From Bacillus sp. WMMC1349 (GTDB lineage: Bacteria; Bacillota; Bacilli; Bacillales; Bacillaceae): a DNA stretch of 64,000 bases. Shown here piece after piece: positions 45,128-53,844 of the stretch. Location: positions 435,001 to 499,000 of the forward strand of contig NZ_JABJUQ010000007.1 in assembly GCF_013155385.1 (NCBI RefSeq). The letters are read 5' to 3'. The translations under genes were made by a program, and so were the position numbers. Every line of letters begins with the position of its first letter. The stretch's first letter is position 1. The notes below the pieces were generated by a model that worked only from the letters and a program-made list of their open reading frames with translations, did not search any database and had not been told where the DNA came from.

Positions 45128-45884
45128 AGATGACGTAGCCCGGCTCATTAAAGAATACCAGAACGACCAGAATGAAAACGCCCAACTGACTCTCGTCCAG
45201 CATTATACGAATTTAGTGGAAAAGTTAGCAAATAAATATTCTAAAGGAAAGAACTTCCATGAAGATTTACAACAGGTCGGAATGCTTGGTTTACTCGGTG
45301 CGTTGAAACGCTATGATCCTGAGATGGGGAAATCATTCGAAGCCTTTGCCATTCCAACGATTATTGGGGAAATCAAGCGGTTTCTCCGCGACAAAACATG
45401 GAGTGTACATGTCCCGAGAAGAATTAAGGAATTAGGACCGAAGATCAAATCGGCGGTTGATCATTTAACCGCAAAAACACAACGATCCCCACGGGTCGAT
45501 GAAATTGCTGAATTCTTAAATGTAACTGAAGAAGATGTACTAGAAACAATGGAAATGGTAAAAAGCTATCATGCTTTATCTGTCGATCACAGCATTGAAG
45601 CAGACACAGATGGGAGTACAGTCACGATCCTTGATATGGTTGGCACCCAAGAACAAGGTTATGAAAAAGTAAATCAAAAGCTGATGCTTGACAGTGTGTT
45701 AGATGTCCTGTCAGACCGTGAAAGACAAATACTCGATCTGACTTATATTCAAAACAAAAGTCAAAAAGAAGCCGGCGAACTACTAGGAATATCACAAATG
45801 CATGTATCAAGACTTCAGCGCAAAGCTGTAAAACGATTGAGGGAAGCATTAGCGGAAGATCCTTTTATGGAGTTGAAATCATGA
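45093..45884 (+). CDS. sigB: General stress sigma factor SigB
   Basis: 263-residue RNA polymerase sigma factor. Region 2 (LQQVGMLGLLGALKRYDPEM, then SFEAFAIPTIIGEIKRFLRD), region 3, and region 4 helix-turn-helix (QKEAGELLGISQMHVSRLQR) are all intact. The start [10 protein letters not shown] matches B. subtilis; ATG 45090 is an alternative. It overlaps rsbW upstream and rsbX downstream. It would drive the sigma-B promoters seen here before rsbV and before the general stress protein 26 gene. Confidence 0.95.
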   Translation: MTQPSKNIKLTKDDVARLIKEYQNDQNENAQLTLVQHYTNLVEKLANKYSKGKNFHEDLQQVGMLGLLGALKRYDPEMGKSFEAFAIPTIIGEIKRFLRDKTWSVHVPRRIKELGPKIKSAVDHLTAKTQRSPRVDEIAEFLNVTEEDVLETMEMVKSYHALSVDHSIEADTDGSTVTILDMVGTQEQGYEKVNQKLMLDSVLDVLSDRERQILDLTYIQNKSQKEAGELLGISQMHVSRLQRKAVKRLREALAEDPFMELKS

Positions 45885-46480
45885 TCTGGACCGAAGCAAA
45901 CCGGTATATCCGTGCTCTCGTTTATCAAATACCTAAAGAAGGGAAAAGGATATGCGGAGACAGTTTTTATTTTCATACAACTAATAATGGTATGATATGT
46001 AGTGTAGCTGATGGACTTGGGAGCGGTGATCTGGCTCACGAATCTTCTTCAACAATAAGCCAAATGATCGAAAAGTACCGTGATGATGATATCCAAAACT
46101 TAATGGAACGCTGTAACCAAGCTATGAAACATAAACGGGGTGCGACCGTAGCTATTTTAAAAGCGGATTTTAAAACAAAGACATTAACCTACACTTCTGT
46201 TGGAAATATTCGCTTTATTTTATATCATCCTTCAGATCAATTCTTTTCTCCAATTCCGACCAAAGGATATTTATCAGGAAAACCGCATACTACTAAAAAA
46301 ACATTCACCTATTCTTATCAACAGGGATCAAAGTTCATGATCTATTCAGATGGACTGTCGGTTCCTGCTCTTCGACATGAACTGAAACATCATTCTCCAG
46401 AGACGATTTCACAGAAACTAGAAATGTACACTACACATGGTAATGACGATTTAACCTATATCATTGGGCAGTTTTGTTAA
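45881..46480 (+). CDS. rsbX: Phosphatase RsbX
   Basis: 199-residue PP2C-type phosphatase that resets the stressosome by dephosphorylating RsbR and RsbS. Motifs: GDSFYFHTTNNGMICSVADG (metal aspartates), LGSGDLAHESSSTISQMI, and the C-terminal YSDGLSVPAL and NDDLTYIIGQF. It overlaps the sigB stop by four bases and ends the operon. Confidence 0.92.
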   Translation: MIWTEANRYIRALVYQIPKEGKRICGDSFYFHTTNNGMICSVADGLGSGDLAHESSSTISQMIEKYRDDDIQNLMERCNQAMKHKRGATVAILKADFKTKTLTYTSVGNIRFILYHPSDQFFSPIPTKGYLSGKPHTTKKTFTYSYQQGSKFMIYSDGLSVPALRHELKHHSPETISQKLEMYTTHGNDDLTYIIGQFC

Positions 46481-46542
46481 ACTGTTCAGTTTGGTATAGG
46501 TTTTTGGTACACTTAAGAAAGAACATCTATATGGAGGCTATC

Positions 46543-48705
46543 ATGGATAATTTGGCATTGATCGTCAAGCAAATTGCTAAGGAAACCGGACTGACATCCA
46601 AACATGTCGAAAATGTAATTCAGTTGTTAGAAGGCGGAAATACCGTACCGTTTATTGCGAGATATCGTAAAGAACAAACAGGTTCGATGGATGAAGTGCA
46701 AATTCAAACAATTTCTGAAAGATGGGGATACATTCAGCATTTGAATCAGCGAAAAGACGAAGTGATTCGCTTAATTGCGGAGCAAGATAAGCTGACAGAC
46801 GACTTAAAGCTGAAAATTGAAAAAGCGGAAAAACTGCAAGAAATTGAAGACTTATACCGTCCATATAAGCAAAAAAGAAAAACGAAAGCAACAATTGCTA
46901 AAAGCAAAGGGCTTGAGCCATTGGCTGACTATATCATCACACTTCCGCAAAACAGGGAAATCTTTGCTGAAGCCCAACAATACATAAATGAAGAAAAAGA
47001 AGTTTTCAGTGCTGAAGAAGCACTTGAAGGTGCAAAACATATTCTTGCTGAACGAATCTCTGATGAACCGGAATTTAGAAGATGGATTCGACAGGAAACG
47101 TTTAAAAAAGGAACGTTAAAATCGGTAGTCAAAAATATTGAAGCGGATGACAAGAAATTATATGAGATGTATTACGAATATGAAGAACCCATTCTAAAAA
47201 TTGTCCCTCACCGTGTACTTGCTGTCAATCGTGGTGAAAAAGACGAGATTTTAAAAGTGTCTGTTGAACCGCCTGTGGAACATATTCTCGGTTATTTAGA
47301 GAAGCAGATATTAAAACATAAACAAACAACAGCAAAAGACGTTTTGATCAGCGTGATCGAAGATAGCTTTAAACGTCTGATCCAGCCATCGATTGAACGG
47401 GAGATTAGAAAAGAGCTGACAGAAAAAGCGGAAGATCAGGCCATTCACATTTTTGCCGAAAATTTACGCAAGCTGTTGCTTCAGCCGCCGATGAAAGGAA
47501 AGCTTGTTCTAGGTGTGGATCCAGCATTTCGAACGGGCTGTAAACTGGCAGTTGTTGATGAAACTGGAAAAGTGCTGAAAATTGATGTGATTTATCCACA
47601 CCCGCCAGTCAATAAGAAACATGCGGCAAGTGAAAAAGTGCAAAATATCATTGAAAAATTCGGTATTGAAGTGATTGCGATCGGAAACGGAACCGCTTCG
47701 AGAGAAACGGAACAATTTATTGCCGAATTATTAAAAAAAATTGATCGGCAAGTCTACTATTTAATTGTTAATGAGGCTGGGGCAAGTGTCTATTCTGCTT
47801 CAGAGCTGGCAAGGGAAGAGTTTCCCGAGTTACAGGTTGAAGAACGAAGTGCAGTGTCGATTGCGCGGCGCCTTCAAGATCCGTTAGCCGAACTTGTCAA
47901 AATCGATCCTAAATCAGTTGGTGTCGGTCAATATCAGCACGATGTCAGCCAAAAAAAATTAAACGACTCTCTGCGATTTGTAGTTGAAATGGTCGTCAAC
48001 CAAGTCGGTGTCAATGTAAATACAGCCTCAGCTGCACTATTACAATATGTAGCAGGACTATCCAAAGCAGTCGCTACTAACATCGTGAACAAGCGCGAAG
48101 AAATTGGGAAATTCACAACTAGGAAAGAACTAAAAAATATCCCGCGGTTAGGTGCAAAAACATATGAACAATGCATCGGGTTTTTACGAGTGCCAGATGG
48201 TGACGAAGCGCTTGATAGAACAGGAATCCATCCGGAAAGCTATAAAGAAACAAGAGAGCTCTTAAAGAATCTTGGTCTTTCAACAGATCAAATTGGTTCG
48301 TCCGAACTAAAAACAAAAATTAAAGAACTGAATCATACTGAAACCGCTGAACAACTCGGAATAGGCGAAATCACACTAAAGGACATTTGCGGACAGCTAA
48401 CAAGACCTGAACGTGATCCAAGGGATGAAGTGCCAAAACCCCTCTTGAAAACCGATGTGCTTCAATTGGAAGATTTAAAAGAAGGCATGGAGCTGCAGGG
48501 CACTGTACGAAATGTAGTTGATTTTGGTGCATTTGTGGATATTGGAGTCAAGCAAGATGGGCTGGTTCATATTTCTAAACTCAGTCATACCTTTGTCAAA
48601 CATCCACTTGATGTTGTATCAGTCGGCGATATTGTAACAGTTTGGGTGGAGCATGTAGATACGGCTAAAGGAAGGGTTGCTTTATCAATGATGAAAGAAA
48701 AATAG
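46543..48705 (+). CDS. tex: RNA-binding transcription accessory protein Tex (YdcI)
   Basis: 720-residue protein. In order: N-terminal helical region (LTSKHVENVIQLLEGGNTVP), YqgF-like RNase H fold (LVLGVDPAFRTGCKLAVVDE), helix-hairpin-helix repeats (QYVAGLSKAVATNIVNKREE) and a C-terminal S1 RNA-binding domain (GMELQGTVRNVVDFGAFVDI). Tex binds nucleic acids and acts in transcription. The start ATG 46543 follows GGAGG by five bases; the longer frame overlaps the end of rsbX. Confidence 0.94.
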   Translation: MDNLALIVKQIAKETGLTSKHVENVIQLLEGGNTVPFIARYRKEQTGSMDEVQIQTISERWGYIQHLNQRKDEVIRLIAEQDKLTDDLKLKIEKAEKLQEIEDLYRPYKQKRKTKATIAKSKGLEPLADYIITLPQNREIFAEAQQYINEEKEVFSAEEALEGAKHILAERISDEPEFRRWIRQETFKKGTLKSVVKNIEADDKKLYEMYYEYEEPILKIVPHRVLAVNRGEKDEILKVSVEPPVEHILGYLEKQILKHKQTTAKDVLISVIEDSFKRLIQPSIEREIRKELTEKAEDQAIHIFAENLRKLLLQPPMKGKLVLGVDPAFRTGCKLAVVDETGKVLKIDVIYPHPPVNKKHAASEKVQNIIEKFGIEVIAIGNGTASRETEQFIAELLKKIDRQVYYLIVNEAGASVYSASELAREEFPELQVEERSAVSIARRLQDPLAELVKIDPKSVGVGQYQHDVSQKKLNDSLRFVVEMVVNQVGVNVNTASAALLQYVAGLSKAVATNIVNKREEIGKFTTRKELKNIPRLGAKTYEQCIGFLRVPDGDEALDRTGIHPESYKETRELLKNLGLSTDQIGSSELKTKIKELNHTETAEQLGIGEITLKDICGQLTRPERDPRDEVPKPLLKTDVLQLEDLKEGMELQGTVRNVVDFGAFVDIGVKQDGLVHISKLSHTFVKHPLDVVSVGDIVTVWVEHVDTAKGRVALSMMKEK

Positions 48706-48731
48706 CACTGCTCATAAGCAGTGTTTTTTTC
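48706..48731 (+). terminator. Terminator of tex
   Basis: CACTGCT/AGCAGTG stem with a CATA loop and a seven-T tail. It overlaps the end of the converging cmpA gene. Confidence 0.88.
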
Positions 48732-48825
48732 TGTAAAAATACCAACATTGGTTCAACAGTTTAATTTGGTCATGATTTTTTTCATAAAAAGCTTTTTGCA
48801 TTTGGTTTTTGAGCCAATTTGGCAT
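48712..48825 (-). CDS. cmpA: Cortex morphogenetic protein CmpA
   Basis: 37-residue protein: MPNWLKNQMQKAFYEKNHDQ followed by IKLLNQCWYFYRKKHCL. It matches B. subtilis CmpA in length, in location between ydcI and ydcK on the opposite strand, and in the signature LLNQCWYFYRKKHC. In B. subtilis CmpA is an adaptor that delays spore cortex assembly and directs ClpXP to SpoIVA. CAGGAGGGAT lies eight bases before the ATG. Its end lies within the tex terminator. It is too short for standard length cut-offs. Confidence 0.93.
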   Translation of the reverse strand: MPNWLKNQMQKAFYEKNHDQIKLLNQCWYFYRKKHCL

Positions 48826-48918
48826 TGTTTATCCCTCCTGAGGCTCTGATATATTTAAGTTTATGCGGACTAGAAATTGTCCCGTTCGGTTTTTTTCAAA
48901 AGAGAGGTGAATTCACTA

Positions 48919-49380
48919 ATGGACGATCAACAACTACAAAAACTGACACAGCAGCTGTCCTTGCAATATTTTCATAAGCCTTTTCAACATAAGGCATACT
49001 TTAATCAACGACTTAAAACAACAGGAGGAAGATATTTACTTCATTCCCATCATATCGAGCTCAATAAGAAATATTTAACAGAATATGGTCAAAAAGAACT
49101 TGAAGGTATTATTAAACATGAACTTTGTCATTACCATCTTCATTTAGAAGGTAAAGGTTATCAACATCGGGATCAGGATTTTAGAGCCCTCTTAAAGAAA
49201 GTCGGAGCGCCGAGATTTTGTACACCATTGCCGACTATGAAAAAAACGACACGAAAAACGAGAACATATGAATGTAAAGAATGTGGCCAATCATTTTTAA
49301 GAAAGCGTGCTATGGATATAAATCGCTATGTTTGTGGGAAATGCGGCGGAAAAATAAAAGAAATTGTAAAAAAGGGTTGA
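48919..49380 (+). CDS. ydcK: SprT-family metalloprotein YdcK
   Basis: 153-residue SprT-like protein with the zinc-protease motif [20 protein letters not shown] (HExxH form HELCH) and a C-terminal zinc ribbon ([10 protein letters not shown], then [13 protein letters not shown]). Related proteins act on DNA-protein crosslinks; bacterial function is unproven. ATG 48919 follows GAGAGGTGA by eight bases; the GTG-type start upstream overlaps the cmpA promoter area. Confidence 0.88.
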   Translation: MDDQQLQKLTQQLSLQYFHKPFQHKAYFNQRLKTTGGRYLLHSHHIELNKKYLTEYGQKELEGIIKHELCHYHLHLEGKGYQHRDQDFRALLKKVGAPRFCTPLPTMKKTTRKTRTYECKECGQSFLRKRAMDINRYVCGKCGGKIKEIVKKG

Positions 49381-49446
49381 CGGATACAGCTTGTCTATGA
49401 TAAATTATAAAAGCCGTCGCAATAATATCATTCAAACAAATTGTCC

Positions 49447-49475
49447 TTGACACATTTTGTCGCTGAATTTATAAT
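49447..49475 (+). promoter_or_regulatory. Promoter of the tRNA operon
   Basis: TTGACA at 49447-49452, exactly 17 bases, TATAAT at 49470-49475: a perfect consensus, 19 bases before tRNA-Asn. A second weaker pair (TTGACG near 49378) lies at the ydcK stop. Confidence 0.9.
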
Positions 49476-49493
49476 AAAGAAAGTCTGATTTAT

Positions 49494-49568
49494 TCCACAG
49501 TAGCTCAGTGGTAGAGCTATCGGCTGTTAACCGATCGGTCGCAGGTTCGAATCCTGCCTGTGGAGCCA
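49494..49568 (+). tRNA. tRNA-Asn (GUU)
   Basis: Complete cloverleaf: acceptor TCCACAG/CTGTGGA, D-arm AGCTCAGTGGTAGAGCT, anticodon loop CTGTTAA with GTT, T-arm GCAGGTTCGAATCCTGC. CCA is encoded. First gene of the cluster. Confidence 0.97.
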
Positions 49569-49570
49569 AT

Positions 49571-49661
49571 GGAGAAGTACTCAAGTGGCTGAAGAGGCGC
49601 CCCTGCTAAGGGTGTAGGTCGTGTAAGCGGCGCGAGGGTTCAAATCCCTCCTTCTCCGCCA
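49571..49661 (+). tRNA. tRNA-Ser (GCU)
   Basis: 91-base class II tRNA with long variable arm (GTCGTGTAAGCGGCGCG region), acceptor GGAGAAG/CTTCTCC, anticodon GCT in CTGCTAA, T-arm GAGGGTTCAAATCCCTC and encoded CCA. Confidence 0.96.
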
Positions 49662-49678
49662 TAAGAAATGAAACATAA

Positions 49679-49750
49679 GGCCCGTTGGTCAAGCGGTTAA
49701 GACACCGCCCTTTCACGGCGGTAACACGGGTTCGAATCCCGTACGGGTCA
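49679..49750 (+). tRNA. tRNA-Glu (UUC)
   Basis: Acceptor GGCCCGT/ACGGGTC, anticodon TTC in CTTTCAC, T-arm ACGGGTTCGAATCCCGT. No encoded CCA, discriminator A. Confidence 0.96.
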
Positions 49751-49764
49751 TTTCATAGATTTGT

Positions 49765-49839
49765 TGGGCTATAGCCAAGCGGTAAGGCAACGGACTTTGA
49801 CTCCGTCATGCGTTGGTTCGAATCCAGCTAGCCCAGCCA
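49765..49839 (+). tRNA. tRNA-Gln (UUG)
   Basis: Acceptor TGGGCTA/TAGCCCA, anticodon TTG in CTTTGAC, T-arm GTTGGTTCGAATCCAGC, encoded CCA. Confidence 0.96.
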
Positions 49840-49855
49840 TTTTATTTTTTATTTT

Positions 49856-50291
49856 GAGCCATTAGCTCAGTTGGTAGAGCACGACCGAATATGCTTCGGA
49901 GAATTTGCTTCAGCGTACACATCGAGAGACATCTTGAAAAAGCTTTCTGAGATGTGGACGTCGTTACGTTTAGATTAAATCTAAAGGTGTCATTTAATCT
50001 TGAGCCATTAGCTCAGTTGGTAGAGCACGACCGAATACGCTTCGGAGAATTTGCTTCAGTGTACACATCGAGAGACATCTTGAAAAAGCTTTCTGAGATG
50101 TGGACGTCGTTACGTTAGGTTAAATCTAAAGGTGTCATTTAATCTTGAGCCATTAGCTCAGTTGGTAGAGCACGACCGAATACGCTTCGGAGAATTTGCT
50201 TCAGCGTACACATCGAGAGACATCTTGAAAAAGCTTTCTGAGATGTGGACGTCGTTACGTTAGGTTAAATCTAAAGGTGTCATTTAATCTT
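49856..50291 (+). repeat. Three tandem units each starting with the tRNA-Lys 5' half
   Basis: Units at 49856-50001 (146 bp), 50002-50146 and 50147-50291 (145 bp each), more than 95% identical. Each begins with the first 26 bases of tRNA-Lys (GAGCCATTAGCTCAGTTGGT through the D-arm) and continues with about 119 bases of unrelated sequence. That part holds hairpins CCGAA/TTCGG and CACATC/GATGTG. The array runs directly into the complete tRNA-Lys and is cotranscribed with the cluster. Confidence 0.92.
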
Positions 50292-50367
50292 GAGCCATTA
50301 GCTCAGTTGGTAGAGCATCTGACTTTTAATCAGAGGGTCGAAGGTTCGAGTCCTTCATGGCTCACCA
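50292..50367 (+). tRNA. tRNA-Lys (UUU)
   Basis: Complete tRNA: acceptor GAGCCAT/ATGGCTC, anticodon TTT in CTTTTAA, T-arm AAGGTTCGAGTCCTT, encoded CCA. It is the only full copy after three partial ones. Confidence 0.96.
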
Positions 50368-50375
50368 TGTTATAT

Positions 50376-50457
50376 GCGGGTGTGGCGGAATTGGCAGACG
50401 CGCTAGACTTAGGATCTAGTGTCTTACGACGTGGGGGTTCGAGTCCCTTCACCCGCA
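50376..50457 (+). tRNA. tRNA-Leu (UAG)
   Basis: Class II tRNA, acceptor GCGGGTG/CACCCGC, anticodon TAG in CTTAGGA, variable arm TGTCTTACGACGT, T-arm GGGGGTTCGAGTCCCTT. No encoded CCA. Confidence 0.95.
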
Positions 50458-50473
50458 TTTTAAAATCTTATAC

Positions 50474-50564
<91 letters not shown>

Positions 50565-50577
<13 letters not shown>

Positions 50578-50592
50578 GCCCTTGGGATTTTG
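50565..50592 (+). terminator. Terminator of tRNA operon
   Basis: AATCCCAAGGG/CCCTTGGGATT stem with TTG loop and TTTTG tail. Equivalent hairpins follow the other two att copies. Confidence 0.88.
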
Positions 50593-50641
50593 TTATTTGT
50601 TCGATTATTTTATTTTTTTACTCCACTTTTACTCCAGTTAC

Positions 50642-51280
50642 TTAAAGTAAGTCGTCTAAACGGTCAGCCATTACCCTTTGTTTGTTTGGGAAAAGGTGTC
50701 CGTAAACATCAATTGTGGTTTTTATAGAAGCGTGCCCTAAACGTTCTTTTATGGTTGCATAATCTTCCTTCTGATGTATCAGTAAAGCGACATGAGAGTG
50801 CCTTAAATCGTGTAATCTGATTGGTTTAATGGAACCTCTCTCACAAATTTTTTTAATACGTCTACTAAATACATCTTTTGAAGGAGGCAGGTCTTTATAT
50901 TGAAATATATAAATGTTTTCTGAATACTGAATATTAAGTTGTTCGAACAACTTCCTTTGTTTTTCTTTCCATTGATCTAATAGGCTAATTAACTTTGGAT
51001 TAACACTAATCCTGCGAATAGAGTTTTTTGTTTTTGGTGTCGTAATCTTATATTCACCTTTGTTAAAAGACAATGATTTATAAACATTGATTTCTCTTCT
51101 GAATTTATCCAAGTCTGTCCAGTTTAAAGCAAGCATTTCACCGCAACGCATACCTGTTAAGTAACTTGTTGTGTAAAAGGCTTTAAATAAAAATTCTTCT
51201 TCGATATCTAATAAATGCTTGAAATGACGGGATTTTGTAATAGATAATAACCTTTTACTGTATTGAGGATCGGTCCAATA
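50642..51280 (-). pseudogene. Tyrosine integrase, catalytic part only (ICEBs1 Int-like)
   Basis: The minus-strand frame is open from about 51280 to 50642. It keeps the C-terminal catalytic domain: first arginine in SYLTGMRCGEMLALNW, HDLRHSHVALLIH (HxxR), LGHASIKTTIDVYGHLF with the nucleophile tyrosine. The N-terminal arm and core-binding domains (about 170 residues) are missing, replaced by unrelated sequence, so it is probably inactive. Its 3' end abuts the tRNA-Leu attachment repeat, as ydcL does in ICEBs1. The methionine at 51151 lies inside the catalytic domain and is not a natural start. Confidence 0.82.
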
Positions 51281-51360
51281 GTGAATATCCCCTTAGCTCC
51301 TTTGGCAGTGTACCAGAGATACCAAGGGTTCAAGTCCCTCGGTGTATTGTCAGTTATTTT
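51280..51360 (+). other. tRNA-like degenerate sequence
   Basis: TAGCTCCTTTGGCAGTGTACC resembles a D-arm and AAGGGTTCAAGTCCCTCGG a T-arm, but no good anticodon stem or acceptor pairing exists. A related piece lies at 57700-57750. Probably a decayed tRNA fragment carried by the element; weak evidence. Confidence 0.3.
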
Positions 51361-51459
51361 GTTTTTTGTGCCCACATAGTGCCCATTTTTCTAACCCCAT
51401 TGGGATTTAGTTATTTAATCGATTATTTTATGTTTATACTCCACTTTTACTCGAGTTAC

Positions 51460-51563
51460 TTAAAGTAAGTCGTCTAAACGGTCGGCAGTTTCCCTTTGTT
51501 TGTTTGAGAAAAGGTGTCCGTAAACATCAATTGTGGTTTTTATAGAAGCTTGTCCTAATCGTA
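51460..51563 (-). pseudogene. Second integrase C-terminal remnant
   Basis: The minus-strand frame encodes about 34 residues similar to the end of the preceding integrase (ASIKTTIDVYGHLFSNKQR, ending ADRLDDLL). DNA identity to 50642-50745 is high. No catalytic residues other than the tyrosine remain. Confidence 0.8.
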
Positions 51564-51870
51564 ATTGTTATGTAATTTTAAACCATGTTTTAAAGTTTAC
51601 TAAATAGGTATTATTGCGGAATGGATTTTTCACGAATAGACATTTTGATTGGAAAGATCCACATGAGTTGACAATCTGCAGATAAATTAGAAAAAATTAA
51701 ATGATATGTTTATAATAAAAATTATCTGGACATGTTTACACAATCCATAGCTCAAATATTCTTTTAATCGACCTCCTTTAAACTTGTGGAGAGAAAATCT
51801 TATTGAAGATGGGATTCATATTGGGGAATCAGAATATTATATTTTTGGAAAAAATATAGGGGTGAAGTTT

Positions 51871-52350
51871 GTGAAAAAAAGAAAGTGGACCATAATATTG
51901 ATTCCGATAGTCATTTTAGCTCTCATTTTTGTTGTTTTTTATGCAATCTACGACCAAAAAGATCTTTATAAAGGTACAAGTAAAGATGATAATTGGAGAG
52001 TATCAATTGAAAAATCAGAAAAAACATCTATTGGACCGAACTATTTTCTTAATTTATATTGGCAAGGCAGTGAAAATAATAAGAAAAAAATTACGGTTAA
52101 AAACATTAAATTGATAGTTGATGGGGAAGTATATGAAGAGAATGGTCCATACAATCTTTCAGAATATACAGGAGAACATTTTAAAGATGGTGGGGAAGAA
52201 CCTGATCATATTTCAACTTTTAGCTATATGCTAGAAGAAGATATTAAAGATCATCAATTAGAGGTAAAAATAGAGTGGAACGATAAATCAAAAGACAAAA
52301 CAACTGTCTTTAAATTAGAGCAGAAGAGTTTATTTGACATAACGTTTTAA
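51871..52350 (+). CDS. Membrane-anchored protein, paralogous family in island
   Basis: 159 residues: basic N-terminus, one membrane helix (IILIPIVILALIFVVFYAIY), then an extracellular beta-rich domain with the pattern GTSKDDNWRVSI...NLYWQG. The same pattern occurs in the gene at 59875 (GKSKGQNWEVIF...DLYWIG), and the last 56 codons are duplicated at 57421. No named family was recognised. The start is GTG 51871 behind GGGGTGAAG; the longer frame has no ribosome site. It could serve in immunity or exclusion, given its place by a toxin locus (speculative). Confidence 0.72.
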   Translation: MKKRKWTIILIPIVILALIFVVFYAIYDQKDLYKGTSKDDNWRVSIEKSEKTSIGPNYFLNLYWQGSENNKKKITVKNIKLIVDGEVYEENGPYNLSEYTGEHFKDGGEEPDHISTFSYMLEEDIKDHQLEVKIEWNDKSKDKTTVFKLEQKSLFDITF

Positions 52351-52495
52351 AGCCAAGAAGTCTATTAATATTTGGTTAAACACAGTGCCCATTTTGTGCC
52401 CAAAACAAATACAAAATGGTGAAAAAACATGTAATCAGTAATTTCAAATGCTTGAAATAACGGGGTTTTGTAATAGATAATAAGCTTTTACTGTA

Positions 52496-52568
52496 TTGAG
52501 GGCCTAGTGGGTGAATAACCCGTGGAGGTTCAAGTCCTCTCGGCCGCATATTAGTAATCCCAAGGGTT
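52496..52568 (+). repeat. 73-bp att-like direct repeat, copy 2
   Basis: One mismatch to the tRNA-Leu copy. Preceded by integrase-internal sequence (minus strand encodes QYSKSLLSITK) joined at TTGAGG, and followed by the terminator hairpin and an integrase tail (LDDLL) at 52633. Confidence 0.92.
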
Positions 52569-52639
52569 TGAGTGCCCTTGGGATTTTGTGTATACTCAAA
52601 TTTTCGTTTTGGTCAGTGCCCAAAAATGCCCACTAACTT

Positions 52640-52917
52640 AAAGTAAGTCGTCTAACTAATCTTTCAGTTCTTTCTGTTTACTGTAATATTCATATTCTAT
52701 AGACTTGTCATAAAATAGAATTTATATCTGTGTATCTCTTATAAAGTCAAATAAATCGTTCTCTATCTTATACCTTACGTTATCAATCTTCTTATTATTT
52801 ATCTAAGAAAACGTTTTAAAAAAATAAAAATTTAATATTTACTTTTGAATAAGAATAAAGTAATATTTCCTTGTGCATATAATAACAGGTTGAAGCGGTA
52901 AAAAAAGAGGTTGTTAG
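52640..52917. other. Region before the subtilase gene
   Basis: The minus strand has an eroded frame (KIDNVRYKIENDLFDFIRDT, then YDKSIEYEYYSKQKELKD) interrupted by stops, fused to the integrase tail. The rest is AT-rich and should contain the promoter of the subtilase-toxin operon. No repeat or RNA recognised. Confidence 0.45.
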
Positions 52918-53823
52918 ATGAAAAATGTTATTTTTAATTTGATATTAGTTTTGTTTTTATTACTAGTAGGATGTTCAAATAACTACAAGGAAATTACTCT
53001 TTCAAAAAGTGATTGCCAAAAAAATTGGGCACTTTGCTCTATTTCTCCGAATGGAAAAACCAAACTTTATTCTTCTCATGACCCTATAAAGGTAGCATTA
53101 TTGGATAGCGGGGTTAGCCACTCTCTGCCGATTTTTAAGAAGAGTTCAATAACTACATATGATGCTATAACCAATAAACCTACCACCACGGATTCTTTAG
53201 GTCATGGTACAGCCGTAGCTAGTATTATTATGGCTCCCCCAAATAAGCATACAGTTCAAGGAGTAGCCCCCAAAGTAAAATTGTTCGATGTTAAGGTACT
53301 TAACGATAAAGGGGGTGGTGATGTTAATGATGTAGTTGATGGAATTAATTGGAGCATTAAGCAGGACGTTGACATAATTAATCTCAGCTTTGGATTTCAA
53401 AAAGATGATCATAGATTAAAAAATGCTATTAACAAAGCAATTGAGAACGACATTTTAGTAATTGCTTCTGCTGGCAATACATTGGGTCTTTCAACTGATT
53501 ATCCAGCAAGATATCAAAATGTTATATCTATTTCTTCTATTGATAAAAAATTAAAGAGAGATCCATTAGCTGCAAAAGGTAAGATAGACTTTGTCGCACC
53601 GGGGGTTCAAATTCCTGTTTTTACGCCTAAAGGTGAATTAAAAACCGTTAATGGAACATCTTTTGCAACAGCTTATGTAACTGGTGTGGTATCAAATATC
53701 CTATCTGAAAATCCAGAATTTGAAAGGGAAGATGTCTTAAAGGCTTTAAAGAACACAGCAAAAGATTTGGGGAAGAAAGGCCCTGATAAAGAATATGGTT
53801 ATGGGTTAATTCAATATAACTAG
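52918..53823 (+). CDS. Subtilisin-like (S8) serine protease lipoprotein
   Basis: 301 residues. Signal peptide with lipobox LLVGC, so tethered outside the membrane. The catalytic triad is intact: Asp in VALLDSGVSHS, His in DSLGHGTAVASIIM, Ser in VNGTSFATAYVTGV, and the oxyanion Asn in VIASAGNT. It has no propeptide inhibitor domain and is short. It resembles subtilases dedicated to maturing a neighbouring peptide or toxin. The toxin gene follows after 21 bases, so processing of that toxin or of incoming toxins is the likely job (inference). Confidence 0.85.
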   Translation: MKNVIFNLILVLFLLLVGCSNNYKEITLSKSDCQKNWALCSISPNGKTKLYSSHDPIKVALLDSGVSHSLPIFKKSSITTYDAITNKPTTTDSLGHGTAVASIIMAPPNKHTVQGVAPKVKLFDVKVLNDKGGGDVNDVVDGINWSIKQDVDIINLSFGFQKDDHRLKNAINKAIENDILVIASAGNTLGLSTDYPARYQNVISISSIDKKLKRDPLAAKGKIDFVAPGVQIPVFTPKGELKTVNGTSFATAYVTGVVSNILSENPEFEREDVLKALKNTAKDLGKKGPDKEYGYGLIQYN

Positions 53824-53844
53824 TACATAGGAGGAAAGATTAAT

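Noticed and set aside
49856..50291. Three extra functional tRNA-Lys genes
   Set aside because: Each unit stops matching tRNA-Lys after about 26 bases and has no anticodon arm, T-arm or 3' acceptor strand.
51265..51345. Fourth degenerate att copy
   Set aside because: The TATTGAGG...GTGAATATCCC similarity to the att repeat is explained by integrase codons on the minus strand; the T-arm-like part is better described as a tRNA-like remnant.
52800..52820. Possible CcpA cre site (AAGAAAACGTTTTAA)
   Set aside because: Palindromic centre fits but the outer consensus TG/CA bases are missing, and there is no regulatory context for catabolite control.
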